This document shows, piece after piece, positions 1 through 9,960 of a stretch of DNA of 64,000 bases. The DNA lies in assembly GCF_024586455.1 (NCBI RefSeq), contig NC_065920.1, positions 72,842,215 through 72,906,214 on the forward strand, in the 5' to 3' direction. Origin of the DNA: Bactrocera neohumeralis (lineage: Eukaryota; Arthropoda; Insecta; Diptera; Tephritidae). Position 1 is the stretch's first letter. Every line of letters starts with the position of its first letter. A program made the position numbers and the translations under genes. The notes beneath the pieces are model-generated. The model was not told the origin of the DNA and did no database searches. It saw only the letters and a list, made by a program, of their open reading frames with translations.

Positions 1-99
1 GATAATTTTACATAAAAGCAGAATTATTGGTTATTCAGTTTGTATAATCAAAATATATGTAGGAAACACAGAGATGGCGAAATCTCATTATATTTTGAA

Positions 100-680
100 C
101 ATGCAATGCACAGCCAATGTCTTTCTGTGTACTTTAGTGGAGCAGTTGAGCACGCTTTAGCTGATCGAACGTGCGAAAGTGGATTGCGCCAAGTGGTGAT
201 TTTGACTTAGAAGACGATTAACGTTCTGAACGCCAACAAAGTTTGAAGATGAGTAACTAGAAACACTACTCTATGAAGATTGTTTCCAAATAAATGAAGA
301 GCTTGCGGAGTCTTTAAGACTCACTCAAGCAATCATTTCAAAACGTCTAAAAGCAACCCGATATATTGAAAAGTAAGAAAATTGGCTGCCATATGAATTG
401 AGGCCGATTTTGTATGTCAGAATTACATTCTCGATGTAACAAAACTACAAAAAGAAGGCGTTTTTGTAACAGATTGGAACTGGTTATGAAAAATGGTTCC
501 ATTACAATAACAATAAGCACTAAAAATCATATTTGATGACCAAATAGCCAAATGAACGGTAAATCCGAATATCCATGACACCAAGGTAATATTTTGTGTT
601 TGAAAGGATCAGAAGAGCATGCTATATTATATGCTTCTAACAGGTGATCCAAGTAGAGGTACTTTTGCAATTTCGTAATG
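100..680 (+). pseudogene. Mariner transposase relic A
   Basis: In shifting plus-strand frames the peptide fits the N-terminal and middle parts of a mariner transposase. KFEDE then LETLLYEDCFQINEELAESL matches the repressed-target helix-turn-helix linker, followed by TQAIISKRLKA. The segment before the first catalytic Asp follows near 470-500 as TGYEKWFHYNN. Several stops and frameshifts break it. The C-terminal half is missing, replaced by relic B. Confidence 0.7.
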
Positions 681-689
681 GAAACGTTT

Positions 690-1560
690 GACATTTCCTC
701 ATGGAAAGTTTAATGCCTTAACAACGTTTATAAACCGTTCCACTTTGTTTCGAAAATTAACATTCGCTTCGCTCAACTTATTGTCAACATAATCGACCTA
801 CTGAGCATGGTAATCGCTATATCATCACCGTCTTGAGACCCAGCACTCATTATTGGATAACTTTCGACAGAATAGACCGAGTACAGTAGCTGAGAGTATA
901 CACGAAGACTGTGGAGAGTCGATTCGGTCTGATTCGCAATAACTCGGACTGATATATGGAACAACTTCGCGCAGTTGACGTCGAGACCTTAAATTGAAAA
1001 GGAACAAAATAAAGCTTGAGCAAAAACTGAAACCGGTCGATCTTCCCAAGCAACATCGTTCCGCTTTTTAGGCTATTGCAAACTTTCAAGAAGATTCGAC
1101 TTTTTCGAGACAAATTTTATTCAGAGATAAAGCTCATTTATGGTTCAATGGGTATGTATGCCGCATTTAGGACGAAGAGCACCCTAAAGAGATTCAAGAG
1201 CTACCATTTCAGCTGGAAAAACCGGCTTAGTGTGGTTTGTGAACCGGCGGTATCATCGGTCTATATTTTTAAAAAATGGTGCCGATAAGAACGTAACTGA
1301 CAATGGCGACCATTATCATGGGTTTAAACAACCACTTCCCAAAACACTTCGGAGAGCAGATAATTTCACGTTTCATGCCGGTCTATTGGCCACCAAAATC
1401 GTTTGATATCATACCGTTAGACCTTTTCCTGTGGGGATATGTATAGTCTAAAGTCTATGCGGGTAATCTCGCCTCAATTCAGGCCTTGGAGGAAAATATC
1501 ACGATTGTCATTCGCCAGTTACCTATCGAAATGAACCTTATCAGATGCACAGAGTGTTAA
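690..1560 (+). pseudogene. Tc1/mariner-superfamily transposase relic B
   Basis: This is the same family as the relic at 52.0-52.95 kb. Aligned pieces include the start near 730-780 and the later blocks ENVTVNG-like (KNVTDNG here) and the FFLWGY-like stretch near 1420. Stops and frameshifts are frequent. An open frame on the opposite strand here is a shadow. Confidence 0.6.
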
Positions 1561-2020
1561 ATGCAGGACTGTGGTTTCACAATTCCTCACCAGAGAGGCA
1601 CCTACCGATGTACCTACATATTCATTGCCGAGTGGCTTATCTCTTTGTGAGGAACATTCTCCGAGCACTAATATGTCTTCAATTGCACAAAAATGATTGC
1701 GATAGAAAAAATGCTCGACTTACTTCCAAGCAAATGCATCCCACTTTATTTTGCAGAGAAGAGGGGTCAAAATTGTAATGTTATACCTATAAAGAGCATA
1801 TAGTGAATGTCTAGTTATATTATTTAAACGGAACAGCATTGACCATTTCGTCGTTTTCAAAATCCATGCTAAATAAATTTCTAAAAGTCGTGTAAGCGTG
1901 TAGACTTTCAGGAAACTAGTGCTACGCATATGGAGTTAAGACGAGAAATATGTCAGACATTACGATTACATTTCAAAAATTAGGAAGAAAAATGTTTGGG
2001 AAAATTAAGCACCACCAACC
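1561..2020. other. No gene seen
   Basis: AT-rich spacer after the transposase relic. Short open frames here show no codon bias or family similarity that I can recognise. Confidence 0.5.
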
Positions 2021-2024
2021 TCTG

Positions 2025-2325
2025 CTAACATCACAGAGAGATAGAGACGACAGTGGCAGAGAGCAAATGACTCAGAGCGTGAGAGCAACTGAGAACGATA
2101 TTATAGAGAGATAGAGAACGGCAGTGACAGGGAGAAAACGACTGAGAGTATGAGAGAAAAAGAGAGATCAACAGAAAGCGAAAGATCAACAAAATGAGAG
2201 AATGCTGCAGAATGAATTTTGACAGATAAACCTGTCACGTAGATGCAGAGAATTGTTGATCGATGAGTCAAACTTTTCGCGACGTTATTCACAGAAAGAG
2301 AGAAAGATAGAAAGAAACAAGTAAG
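2025..2325. repeat. Purine-rich GAGAGA imperfect repeat
   Basis: About 300 bases dominated by GAGAGA, GACAGTG and CAGAGAG words. An imperfect longer unit recurs twice (gagagatagagacgacagtg near 2036 and gagagatagagaacggcagt near 2105). Confidence 0.75.
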
Positions 2326-2354
2326 GAAGGGTTAAGTTCGGGTGTCACCGAACA

Positions 2355-3377
2355 TTTTATACTCTCGCATGATAAAGTGATAATCGAGATTTCATTATAC
2401 GTCATTTACATATTTTTCAAATACCGTATTTTTGTAAAGTTTTATTCAGCTATCATCATTGGTTCCTAATGTACTATATATTACACAGAGAAGGCATCAG
2501 ATGGAATTCAAAATAGCGTTATATTGGAAGAAGGCGTGGTTGTGAACCGATTTCACCCCTATTTCGTACACGTCATCAAGGTGTTAAGAAAACATAATAT
2601 ACCGAATTTCATTGAAATCGGTATAGCAGTTCCTGAGATATGGTTTTTGGTCCATAAGTGGGCGACGCCACGCCCATTTTCAATTTTTAAAAAAAGCTTG
2701 GGTGCTGCTTCTTTCTGCCATTTTTTCCGTAAAATTTAGTGTTTCTGACGTTTTTTGTTAGTCCGTTAACGCACTTTTAGTGATTTTCAACATAACCTTT
2801 GTATGGGAGGTGGGCGTGGTTATTATCCGATTTCTTCCATTTTTGAACTGTATATGGAAATGCCTGAAGAAAACGATTCTGTAGAGTTTGGTTGACATAG
2901 CTATAGTAGTTTCCGAGATACGTACAAAAAACTTAGTAGGGGGCGGGGCCACGCCCACTTTTCCCAAAAAATTACGTCCAAATATGTCCCTCCCTAATGC
3001 GATCTTTCACTTTAATATCTTTATTTATGGCTTAGTTATGACACTTTATAGGTTTTCGGTTTCCGCCATTTTGTGGGCGTGGCAGTGGACCGATTTTGCC
3101 CATCTTCGAACTTGACCTTCTTATGGAGCCAAGGAATACGTGTACCAAGTTTCATCATGATATCTCAATTTTTACTCAAGTTACAGCTTGCACGGACGGA
3201 CGGACAGACGGACGGACGGACAGACAGACATCCGGATTTCGACTCTACTCGTCACCCTGATCACTTTGGTATATATAATCCTATATCTGACTCTTTTAGT
3301 TTTAGGACTTACAAACAACCGCTATGTGAACAAAACTATAATACTCTCGTTAGCAACATTGTTGCGAGAGTATAAAA
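2355..3377. mobile_element. Non-coding repeat with 15-bp terminal inverted repeats
   Basis: The bases ttttatactctcgca at 2355-2369 are the exact reverse complement of 3363-3377, bounding about 1.02 kb. Inside, a block recurs about every 265-280 bases: GGCGTGGTTNNNNACCGATTT-like words near 2534, 2811 and 3074, and CCACGCCCA words near 2670 and 2950. An (RGAC)n tract at about 3194-3231 and a TATATA stretch follow. No protein is encoded. The layout is that of non-autonomous DINE-1/mini-me-like dipteran elements, but the exact family is an inference. Confidence 0.7.
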
Positions 3378-3379
3378 TC

Positions 3380-4500
3380 AACAGTCACAGTGAAACTGGG
3401 ACATAGGGAGCAAGTGAAATTGCTTCGGACAAATAAACTTGTCTTCCAGATGTAATGAATATTTGGTAAAGACTTTTGGAACACATTAAAATCGATGAAT
3501 TTCTTATTTCTGCACAGAATCTTCATAGAGATACTGACGAAGATTAAAGTAATATTTAAGCATAACAGGAAGCTTTGTGGGGTCCTATGTTCCATAAAGG
3601 GACTTAAAAAAAAAATAAAGGTATATATGTAATACACCATTTTACATGTTCCTTGAATTTGACACGAGCTTTCTGTAATCGGCACATGCTGTTATAGCCT
3701 GGGGACTACAATGAACCTTCGTAAAAAATTATAAACTCAAAGCCAAAAGGATTTGTTAAGAATGACAACAAACTTCCAAAACACAAAGGAAAAATTATGA
3801 AATTCAATTAAGAAGACTATGTATTGAGACACATGCTCACAATTTCAAGTTTCTCAGAGAAAACTGGGGTGCATCTTACCCTTTTTTGAAAAACTGCAAT
3901 GACTCCAAGGCAAGTGTACAAAGTTAACAACTAAACTGCCCACATACCTAAGAATCTAAAACAACACACATAATAAACTAGTACATCAAGCCGAACCGAA
4001 AAAAATCACAAAAAGAGCAGCCAACAACAACAACTGTTATAACTACGGATTGACACACTGAATTAAGAACATGCTACCTGTTGACCAAGCGAGGGTCGTC
4101 TTCAATGCCAAAGTGGATAGACTGTCAACCACTAAAACTCAATTAACCCCATTTGTGTTGTTGTGACACAGAAGCACACCGTTATACGCACACAAGCATG
4201 CGTCAAAGAAAACATAGAGTTGCATATTTGCAGGCGACTTTTGATGAAGAGATATGGTCAAAGTAGAAGAGCGGGGGAGTGGATGGAAGTTCAGAGTGGC
4301 AGCGGCCTGCAAATTGCTAGGTGACAGAGTAGGTGAGCCGATAGTTGATGGTGCGGTGAGAGCAAAAAAAGAAAGAGGAGACACACACACATATGTATAT
4401 GCATAAAGTAACAGTAAAGACTAACTGAAACTGCTTTGGAAAACAAACAGAAGAACTGTGGAATGAAATCGAATACTGTTAGCAACAGAGTTTGGCAAAG
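3380..4500. other. No gene seen
   Basis: Spacer of mixed composition. A short CA run lies near 4380-4395. Open frames are short and rich in codons expected from repeats. I find no splice-bounded exon candidate. Confidence 0.5.
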
Positions 4501-4812
4501 AAGACAACAAAACTTGCAATGATGAAGCGCAAACAACAAAAATAGCAGTAGCAACAACAACAATAACAGTGACAACTACAACACCAAGAGTAGCTACAAC
4601 AACAAAAATAATATCAGTGACAACAACAGGAAGTGTAGCAACAACAACAAGAACAATAGCAATGACAACAACAACAACAATAGTAGAGGCAACAACAACA
4701 ACAACAACAGCGAGAACAACCACAATAGCAGCAGCAACAACAACAACAAAAGTAGCAAATGAAACAACAATAACGAAAATAGCAGCACCAACAACAACAA
4801 CAACATCGCCAG
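4500..4812. repeat. CAA/ACA trinucleotide repeat tract
   Basis: Over 300 bases of interrupted ACAACA/GCAACA repeats. They open long artefact frames on both strands (poly-Thr on plus; poly-Val, Leu or Cys on minus). These frames are caused by the repeat and are not genes. Confidence 0.85.
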
Positions 4813-5698
4813 CTGCATATTCGATACGCCATGGCAACTTCAAACTGAAAGACGGAAACAGCAATTTTTCACTTAAACCGCATTGATACTCAATAACGAG
4901 CGCACAACCTGAAACCCTCGGCGACCAACTGTGGATGAAAAAGTGGACACACTGCCGTTACAAAAGCAACAAAGCGCACTTTGTTAAGGTGCGGCAGGCA
5001 GCGAAGTTGGCAAAGCAATGAAAAATTTTGTAGGCAGCAGTCATTTGCCACTTTAACAAATGTCCTGGTGAAAGGAACATCTATTCCAATAAGGCTACCA
5101 GCCGATGTGCCATGCACAGAAAAACACAAGCACACATGCGCACATACGGAGCAAGATCGGCATGTGGAGTTCAATAGCTGTAGGCCGCTAAACGTCGGCA
5201 TAGTCATGACTGCAGCGCTGCACGTTAACGGTAACTGTGCGCCACAGTGGCAGAGAAAACCTTTGCAGCACAGCCGAATGGGCGGTCAAACGGACGGAAG
5301 TAACGGAAATACTCAGTGAGGGAAATGAAACATCAATTAAAGTCAAAGCAGCTGTGACCCGGCGGCCGGGCGTAATAGAGAAGAAATAACAGTTGAAATG
5401 CAAAAAAAGCGGAGGGAACACATACATACATACATCTATGGATACGTATTTGAGAAATACTTATAGTTGCTGGCAATAGGCACAGTGTTGCCAGCACAAA
5501 AAAGCAGCAATGAAATTGGAAACCTTAGGAGAATGTTTGAATGTAAATATGTTTAAGAGTTTTTGCTCTTGTTTTTGCATAACATCGATGTGCAGTTTAG
5601 CTAAATTGAAAATGCTGTTGGCAAATTTAACTTTCAGTAACTGTCCGTAAAAGACAAATTGAGTCAAAGTAAAATGTTTGAGCTTTGAAAAGCTAGTC
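4813..5698. other. No gene seen
   Basis: Moderately GC-richer spacer. The 112-codon plus-strand frame here lacks flanking splice signals and known motifs. A CATA microsatellite lies near 5420-5440. Confidence 0.5.
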
Positions 5699-5883
5699 TT
5701 AGTTGATTTAGATGCTTAAAGTTGGAAAAATTCAAAGAGCCGCAAAAAATATATATGAAGCAAGCAACAAAATATAAAAAAACTACCTTGCTTTGTTGAG
5801 CTTCTTTATAATTTGTTGCCAACTTTAGGATTTTTTTGTTGCTCTTTGAGTTTTTCTAACAGTACTCTCCTAAATCCACTAAA
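5699..5883. repeat. Foldback (MITE-like) repeat
   Basis: Arms at 5721-5740 (gttggaaaaattcaaagagc) and 5841-5860 pair at 18 of 20 positions, and weaker pairing extends outward to about 5700 and 5882. The centre is AT-rich and non-coding. It looks like a small inverted-repeat element. Confidence 0.6.
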
Positions 5884-6008
5884 CGTGATATACAGTTCTA
5901 AAGTATAGGCCTGTGAGCAGACAAGCGACACTAACTCGAAAAGGGTTGAAGCCGATATTGCATGAAAAGCTGCAACACAATTGGTATTTTCAAGTTAACA
6001 GTAAATAA

Positions 6009-6970
6009 CAGACCAACTGAAAAGTTCCCGGCTTGACACAGAGTCTAGTCGTTACTAGAATTAAATCCAAATGATTTTTGGTAATTGTGAAAAATTTGTT
6101 AAAAAAGAGTTTCGTGTATTGACAAATTATTGCTTTTTGAAAGGAAAAAATATAGTTTAAACAAAAACTTTTTCTTGATGACGAGTTTCCGGACACTGAT
6201 CCAGGAAAATCAATCATCAAGGATTCGTATACAAAGCTTTGACATGGTAAAATGAGCATCAAAGACGATGAACGCAGTGGATGGCCAAAAGAGGTTGTTA
6301 CCGAAGAAAACAAAGAAGAACTCAATAAAATAATTTTTAACTTCCGTAAAGTGAAGTTGTTTGAGATAGCAGGCGCTCTAAAGATATCAAGTTAATATGC
6401 GCATGATATCATTCAGGAATATTTGATTATTAGAAATATGTGTGCAAAGTGAGTACTGTGCGAGCTTACTTTTGACCAAAAACAACGAAAAGTTGATTAT
6501 TCAAAGCAGAATTTGGAGATGTTAAAGGGCAAAAAACCCGAGTTTTTGCATCAAAATGTGCAAAGAAATGAAATATGGCCCCATCTTTTCATTTTGAAGT
6601 CCAATCGTCTTGAAAAAAAAGTATCATCAACAGCGACTATTATGTAGCATCATCGAACCGTTTGAAGGAGAAAACCGCCGAAAAATTGCCACAAGACGCT
6701 GATAATTCACCATATCACAAATCAGTGAAAACGAAAGCAAGAAATCACGGACTGAGACTTAGAATTGCTTCCGAAACAACCACATTCTCCATTTCTGGCG
6801 ATTATTTTCTGTTGTCAAATCTCAAAAGAATGCTCGCTGGAAAGAAATTTCTGTCGAATCAATAGACAATCGCCGCAACTGAGGCCTATTTTCAAGCAAA
6901 TGGCAAACGGAAACAGAGATCAATCGGCCGAATATTGTGGCAATAGTGAGCCAAAAACGAAAAAATACGT
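6009..6970 (+). pseudogene. Mariner relic C, nearly full length but broken
   Basis: The left end (accaactgaaaagttcccgg near 6012) looks like a mariner terminal repeat. Broken plus-strand frames follow the transposase from end to end: FRVLTNYCFLKGKN near 6110, DDEFPDTDPGKS, KMSIKDDERSGWPKEVVTEE (helix-turn-helix linker) near 6250, CELTFDQKQRKVDYS near 6460, then the C-terminal LLSNLKRMLAGKKF near 6810-6850. Part of the catalytic middle is deleted or scrambled. The right end is cut where relic D begins. Confidence 0.8.
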
Positions 6971-6984
6971 GAAAGCAGGTCAAA

Positions 6985-7478
6985 AATCAAGGTTATGTTG
7001 AAAGTTTTTTTGAATTATTGAGTTGTGGTGCACTCCGAATTCCTTCATACCGGGCAAACTGTCAACAAGGATTATTATTTAACTGTTCTGCATTGTGTTT
7101 GCGCGAAGCTTTTCGTAAAAATAGACCGCAATTATGGGCCAACAACTCTTGGTTTTTACATCACGATAATGCACCGTCGCACACTACATTGATTCTTTGA
7201 GAGCTTTTCGCCAAATATTATAAACAAAATCATGTCGCAACCACCGTCTTCGTGAGGTTTAGCTCCGTGCGACTTCTGGTTATTCATCAAACTCAAGCGA
7301 CTGCTCCGGAAAAACCATTTTGGGTCAATTGAAGACATTAAATGTGAAGCGCTATGCGGATTGAAGGCTATTCTGGAAATTAGTTTTAACTACGGTTTCG
7401 AGGAATTGCAAAAACGTTGGTACAACTATATTGGAGTCATGGAGGATTACTCAGGGAAACGACATAGACTTTGAGCAA
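6985..7478 (+). pseudogene. C-terminal half of a different mariner transposase (relic D)
   Basis: The order of conserved blocks is clear: EFLHTGQTVNKDYYL near 7035, then NNSWFLHHDNAPSHT near 7145 (the second catalytic Asp region, HHDNAPSH), CDFWLFIKLKRLLR near 7270, and a C-terminus ending GNDIDFEQ with a stop near 7474. Frameshifts separate the blocks. It belongs to a different mariner lineage from relic C and abuts it directly, with the N-terminal half missing. Confidence 0.8.
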
Positions 7479-8250
7479 TAAATTAAGAATTTTAAGTTTA
7501 TAAACAAAGTCTTACCATTTTTGCTCAAATTTGTATTATTGAAACTAAAGGCCTTTTAAGAGGGATCATAAGGTTGCTCCACCATTCAAAATATGGTGTC
7601 AAGTTACGCTTCAATTTTTCAGAAAGATACTTTTATCTTCCTACCATGCCGAAATAGCTTCGTTAGCTAGCGACTTATCCAAAATGTGGATATGGGGTAT
7701 AACACAATGTGATTGGTAGCGCTAATGATATATGACGGCACAACATCTATTGGCAAAATATTATCTCTCCTCTTTGTCATACTTTTTTTCTAAAGAATTT
7801 CCTGCATTTTTCTTGATAAGGTATCACCAATTATGGTGAACAATAAATCACGATTAAGATTCATAATAGACGAAACACAAAGAAGTATGTCTCCGTAGCC
7901 ACTACCATTTAAGTAAACAAAACTTCGAACCGAAATTTTTATTTTCACACAAGCTTGCAAGAGAGAGCTCTTGGTTTTCCTGCTTCTGCCTTCTGCGAAT
8001 TGAGTAGCATTGATTCCAAAAATTATAGCAATAAGAGGCTGAAAAGACTATATTTCAACCGAAAATTACAAGTGAATATGGCAATTGGTTTAGGTTTTCT
8101 TGAAGTCATTGAAAGAGACTACCAAGAAGAAGCTCCTAACATTTTCAAATATTCCAAATGGGATTTCATTGGTGTAAACTTCAATAAAATCTATGTATAT
8201 ATTATGCTCTACTATAGTACTAGCAAGGCGATAAAATAATACATAAATAT
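7479..8250. other. Intron or spacer, no gene seen
   Basis: Includes a transposon-like tail. The text near 7700-7760 resembles that near 21245-21310 (caatgtgattg, gcacaacatct-type words), so part is an old dispersed repeat. The 94-codon frame at 7955-8239 has no recognisable domain and no good splice signals. Confidence 0.5.
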
Positions 8251-8323
8251 GTTGTTCTTGGAAACGTTTTCCTTTAAGAGCCTGAAGCATAACTTATGTA
8301 TTGAAAACGTTTCCAAGAATAAC
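8251..8323. repeat. Short hairpin with 21-bp stem
   Basis: The arm at 8255-8271 (ttcttggaaacgttttc) is the exact reverse complement of 8303-8319. The stem extends to 21 bp (8251-8271 with 8303-8323) with one mismatch, around a 31-nt loop. It lies about 260 bases before the plus-strand exon, within its intron. Confidence 0.7.
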
Positions 8324-8586
8324 TTATAAGCTTCCAAAAATACGCTGAAGCATTTATAACTGTATCTGCAGTATATAACCTGGATACTCTGTAACATAAA
8401 TGTTATTCAGCATGCTTCATTTCATTTCTTTCCACACTTTTTTCTAATTTCACGAAATAATCAATTTCACAAAATATCCATGTCATAAACTAAAAAAAAA
8501 TATAATTCAAACATTTTGCGACATACTTTTCAAATTTTCAAATCTCTTTCATGCTAAACATCTCTTCTGCTCTTTCTGTTTTCCAG

Positions 8587-9243
8587 CTGCCACAACGCTT
8601 AGCACGCATGGCTGGACTCAATCTGCGCGAACCAACAGGCGGTGACTACAGCAACTCGCCATTCGGCAGTCGCACCGGCAGTCGCATGAATTCCGTACGC
8701 AACTCCAAAGTGCAAGTCGACCTGAAGGCACTCGACAAGCTCGTATCTAATCTGCTGGAACAGCACACAGCGGCTGTCAAGAACGGCACGGCCGCCAACG
8801 CACGCGGCACTTCACCACATCAGCGCAAAACCTCGGTGAAATTAAATCGTTGGCGTCCCACATCACGTTCAGCGCATTCTTTCAGAGCAGCCGAAGGTGG
8901 TGCGCCCGGCAGTGGTGGAAACTTTGGCACGGAGCTGACCAGCGCGCTGGGCCTGGCGGGCATGGGTGGCAGCTTGGGTGCCAATACCATGCCCACAATT
9001 ATGGAGTCGGGCATGAATGGTGCGTCAACGCAACGCAGTGATGTCAGCAACAGCGTCGGTGGTGGCGGTGGCGGTGGCGGTAACGGTGGTGGTGGTGGCG
9101 GTAATAGTTGGTCGTCTTCGCTGGAGCGAAATGCACGTGCTGCACGAAATGTGCTCAACACCATAGCGAATGCGCCACAGCGGCTCAGTCAGTCCGTAAA
9201 TGATGAAGAGACATTAAATTTAACTAAGAACTATGTGCCGTAA
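8587..9243 (+). CDS. Terminal coding exon of a plus-strand gene, unknown product
   Basis: The frame is open from a pyrimidine-rich acceptor (TCTGTTTTCCAG|CTG) in phase 0 to the TAA at 9241-9243, giving 218 residues. GC content and codon use differ sharply from the surrounding AT-rich DNA, which marks it as real coding sequence. Residues 42-60 (VQVDLKALDKLVSNLLEQH) look like an amphipathic helix. The rest is basic and low in complexity, with a glycine run at 158-173 broken by one Asn. The C-terminus is NLTKNYVP. There is no signal peptide or membrane segment, so a cytoplasmic tail or disordered C-terminus of a larger protein is likely. The upstream exons are not visible in the 8.5 kb to the left. 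An in-frame ATG at 8551 lies before the acceptor and is probably intronic. I do not recognise the family. Confidence 0.8.
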   Translation: MPQRLARMAGLNLREPTGGDYSNSPFGSRTGSRMNSVRNSKVQVDLKALDKLVSNLLEQHTAAVKNGTAANARGTSPHQRKTSVKLNRWRPTSRSAHSFRAAEGGAPGSGGNFGTELTSALGLAGMGGSLGANTMPTIMESGMNGASTQRSDVSNSVGGGGGGGGNGGGGGGNSWSSSLERNARAARNVLNTIANAPQRLSQSVNDEETLNLTKNYVP

Positions 9244-9367
9244 GGAGGAAGCAGATGGCAACAAGTAACGACCAAAGTGGTATATAGATATTTCAGTAAC
9301 AATTTGTGCAATAATCTAGAACTTTCTGATTGTTGTTGTTATTTATGAGTAGCTTGTTAAAAATTGC

Positions 9368-9373
9368 AATAAA
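9368..9373 (+). terminator. Poly(A) signal AATAAA of the plus-strand gene
   Basis: A canonical AATAAA lies 125 bases after the stop codon of the exon ending at 9243. The stretch between is AT-rich 3' UTR-like sequence with no other open frame. Confidence 0.6.
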
Positions 9374-9479
9374 GTATTGATTTTCAGCAAATATTTTGAA
9401 GTCAAGAGGATTTTATATACAAAATAAAAAGGAAACTACAACTTCGGCGAATACCGAGGTTATAATATCCTTCAGAGGT

Positions 9480-9960
9480 TTACTTTTATTAGCATTAATT
9501 GCATGCCTGAAAACTTAAAGACTACGTCTCGACCTCTGGATGAAGAACAGGCACTGGAGAAGAGGCGCAGTGAGCCAATTCGCACGACAGCCGGTTCTTC
9601 GTTATCGGAATTGACCCGGATTTCCGAAGATCTAACTTCGTTTGACACGGTAAGTTTTCGATTTTTAGGCAGAATGAGCTTTTTCACGGTTGACTCGAAA
9701 CTAGGAAGGAAGGTGTGGTAATCTTTTGTACTAAACTCTCCGTCACACTTAGCTTAAGGCTACCTGATTGTTTTTGTAGCGGCAGAAATCTTAGCTTTGA
9801 GCTCATTCAATGTGCGCCTAAATTTAGTCAGGGAGTGTCACTATCAACATCGTCAATCCACTTTATGGATCACAGCGGAATCGCTGGAAATTACTTCGCC
9901 GATGAGCTAGCAAAAGGGTGCTCGCTTCCTCCGCTCACATCGCAATAGGAACGAGTTGAA
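9480..9960 (+). pseudogene. Probable LINE relic: ORF1-like piece plus RNase H piece
   Basis: From 9503 a frame of 72 codons has better coding character than its surroundings (EEQALEKRRSEPIRTTAGSS, ISEDLTSFDT). It is followed at about 9850-9950 by a LINE RNase H signature, HSGIAGNYFADELAKG, equal to the usual WVPGHSGIAGNE-ADELA block. The first piece contains an internal consensus donor (ACG|GTAAGT at 9649), so a real exon cannot be ruled out. Confidence 0.45.

Noticed and set aside
4421..4886. Long frames on both strands coding poly-Val, poly-Leu, poly-Cys or poly-Thr
   Set aside because: All come from the CAA/GTT trinucleotide tract; no start context, splice sites or domain.
8820..9164. Proline-rich minus-strand frame
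   Set aside because: Shadow of the glycine-coding plus-strand exon.
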